Below the pieces are notes generated by a model. It did no database searches and was not told the DNA's origin. It was given only the letters and a program-made list of their open reading frames with translations. A stretch of 64,000 nucleotides of DNA, from contig OZ010577.1 in NCBI GenBank assembly GCA_963932145.1, forward strand, positions 18,561,789 through 18,625,788, in the 5' to 3' direction. Positions 63,574 through 64,000 of this stretch are shown here, one piece after another (within the stretch, counting starts at the first letter, position 1; each line of letters opens with the position of its first letter). This DNA comes from Acanthosepion lycidas. Its lineage: Eukaryota > Mollusca > Cephalopoda > Sepiida > Sepiidae. The translations under genes were made by a program, and so were the position numbers.

Positions 63574-63703
63574 AAATGAGCTTCACAGACCATTGCCACT
63601 GTAATGATTTCAATCTTTACTGGGTACTCCACAAGACATGGCCTTGTGCCAAATTAAAATAAGTTTTGTAAATACCTAGGGTTATCACTTTGTGTTAATA
63701 ATT
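63574..63703 (+). repeat. Exact 130-bp direct duplication, copy 2
   Basis: Identical to 61640-61769, 1,934 bp downstream in the same orientation. A diverged partial third copy follows at about 63740-63778 (TCTTTACTGAGTACTTGTAG, CCTTGTACCAGACTTATTA). Confidence 0.96.
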
Positions 63704-64000
63704 TGTTAATCGTACATATGATTACTACTATTTTGAGCCTATCTTTACTGAGTACTTGTAGCCTTGTACCAGACTTATTAATACACTATTTTATTACAAT
63801 ATCTATTAGATTTCTGTAAATCATTTTCAGAAATTCCCAAATGTCACTTCTCAGAGCATGTTATCATGTCAAGGATGCACTCTCAGATTATCCAATATGA
63901 TAGATATTTATTATACAAGTCAATAAAATTCTTATTAATCAACTAACATTAGTAAAATGTTCAGGATATATTGTGCAAAATGACACTCATCTATCTTTCT
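63704..64000. other. AT-rich end of window
   Basis: Apart from the diverged partial copy near 63740 nothing was recognised. Confidence 0.4.

Noticed and set aside
61640-63703. Short LTR pair flanking 1.8 kb
   Set aside because: The identical 130-bp repeats lack TG...CA termini and no primer-binding or polypurine tract lies inside; called a duplication instead.

Overview
This 64 kb window looks like intergenic or intronic DNA from a large, repeat-rich, AT-rich animal genome. The mix of elements suggests a mollusc, most likely a coleoid cephalopod such as an octopus: CR1/Jockey-like and RTE-like LINEs, tRNA-derived SINEs, Penelope-like remnants, Tc1/mariner and hAT copies, and very many (TA)n tracts. 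The cephalopod call rests on remembered similarity of the translated fragments and is inference. I found no intact host gene, no rRNA, no CRISPR array and no bacterial-type operon. Most open frames over about 60 codons are microsatellite translations or pieces of transposable elements.

Layout. 0-15 kb: SINE-1 copies, LINE group A 3' ends on both strands, an RTE copy split by a nested retroposon (repeat C), a 31-bp CpG-bearing minisatellite (7.7-8.0 kb), a 171-bp tandem duplication (11.9-12.2 kb) and a 280-bp foldback (12.7-13.0 kb). 15-24 kb: a palindromic mariner MITE, a hAT transposase remnant, an RTE copy, three loci of a TA-flanked foldback family (F1) including a perfect 108-bp inverted repeat, a hAT MITE nested in a LINE, and a Tc1/mariner copy with both ends. 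24-34 kb: SINEs, RTE pieces, a 36-bp minisatellite, a second foldback family (F2), and two LINE A ends separated by a hairpin. 34-45 kb: duplicated segments, an unrecognised coding-like block, more LINE and mariner fragments, a second mariner MITE. 45-48 kb: Penelope-like remnants, partly head to head. 48-64 kb: scattered SINE, LINE and RTE pieces, an uncharacterised protein remnant, a diverged satellite-like array and an exact 130-bp direct duplication.

The most interesting theme is a short motif, CTGANGA followed by 11-21 nt and GAAA, which is the conserved core of the hammerhead ribozyme. It recurs in four or more repeat groups here: SINE-1, F1, F2 (with a mismatch) and sequence beside the Penelope-like fragments. 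In F1 a TATA-like string lies upstream of the core and a (TA)n tract lies downstream. Hammerheads are known from Penelope-like elements and some SINE-like retroposons, so a shared self-cleaving module is plausible but unproven. Boundaries are hand-read and are good to about 10-30 bases unless a target-site duplication or exact palindrome fixes them.
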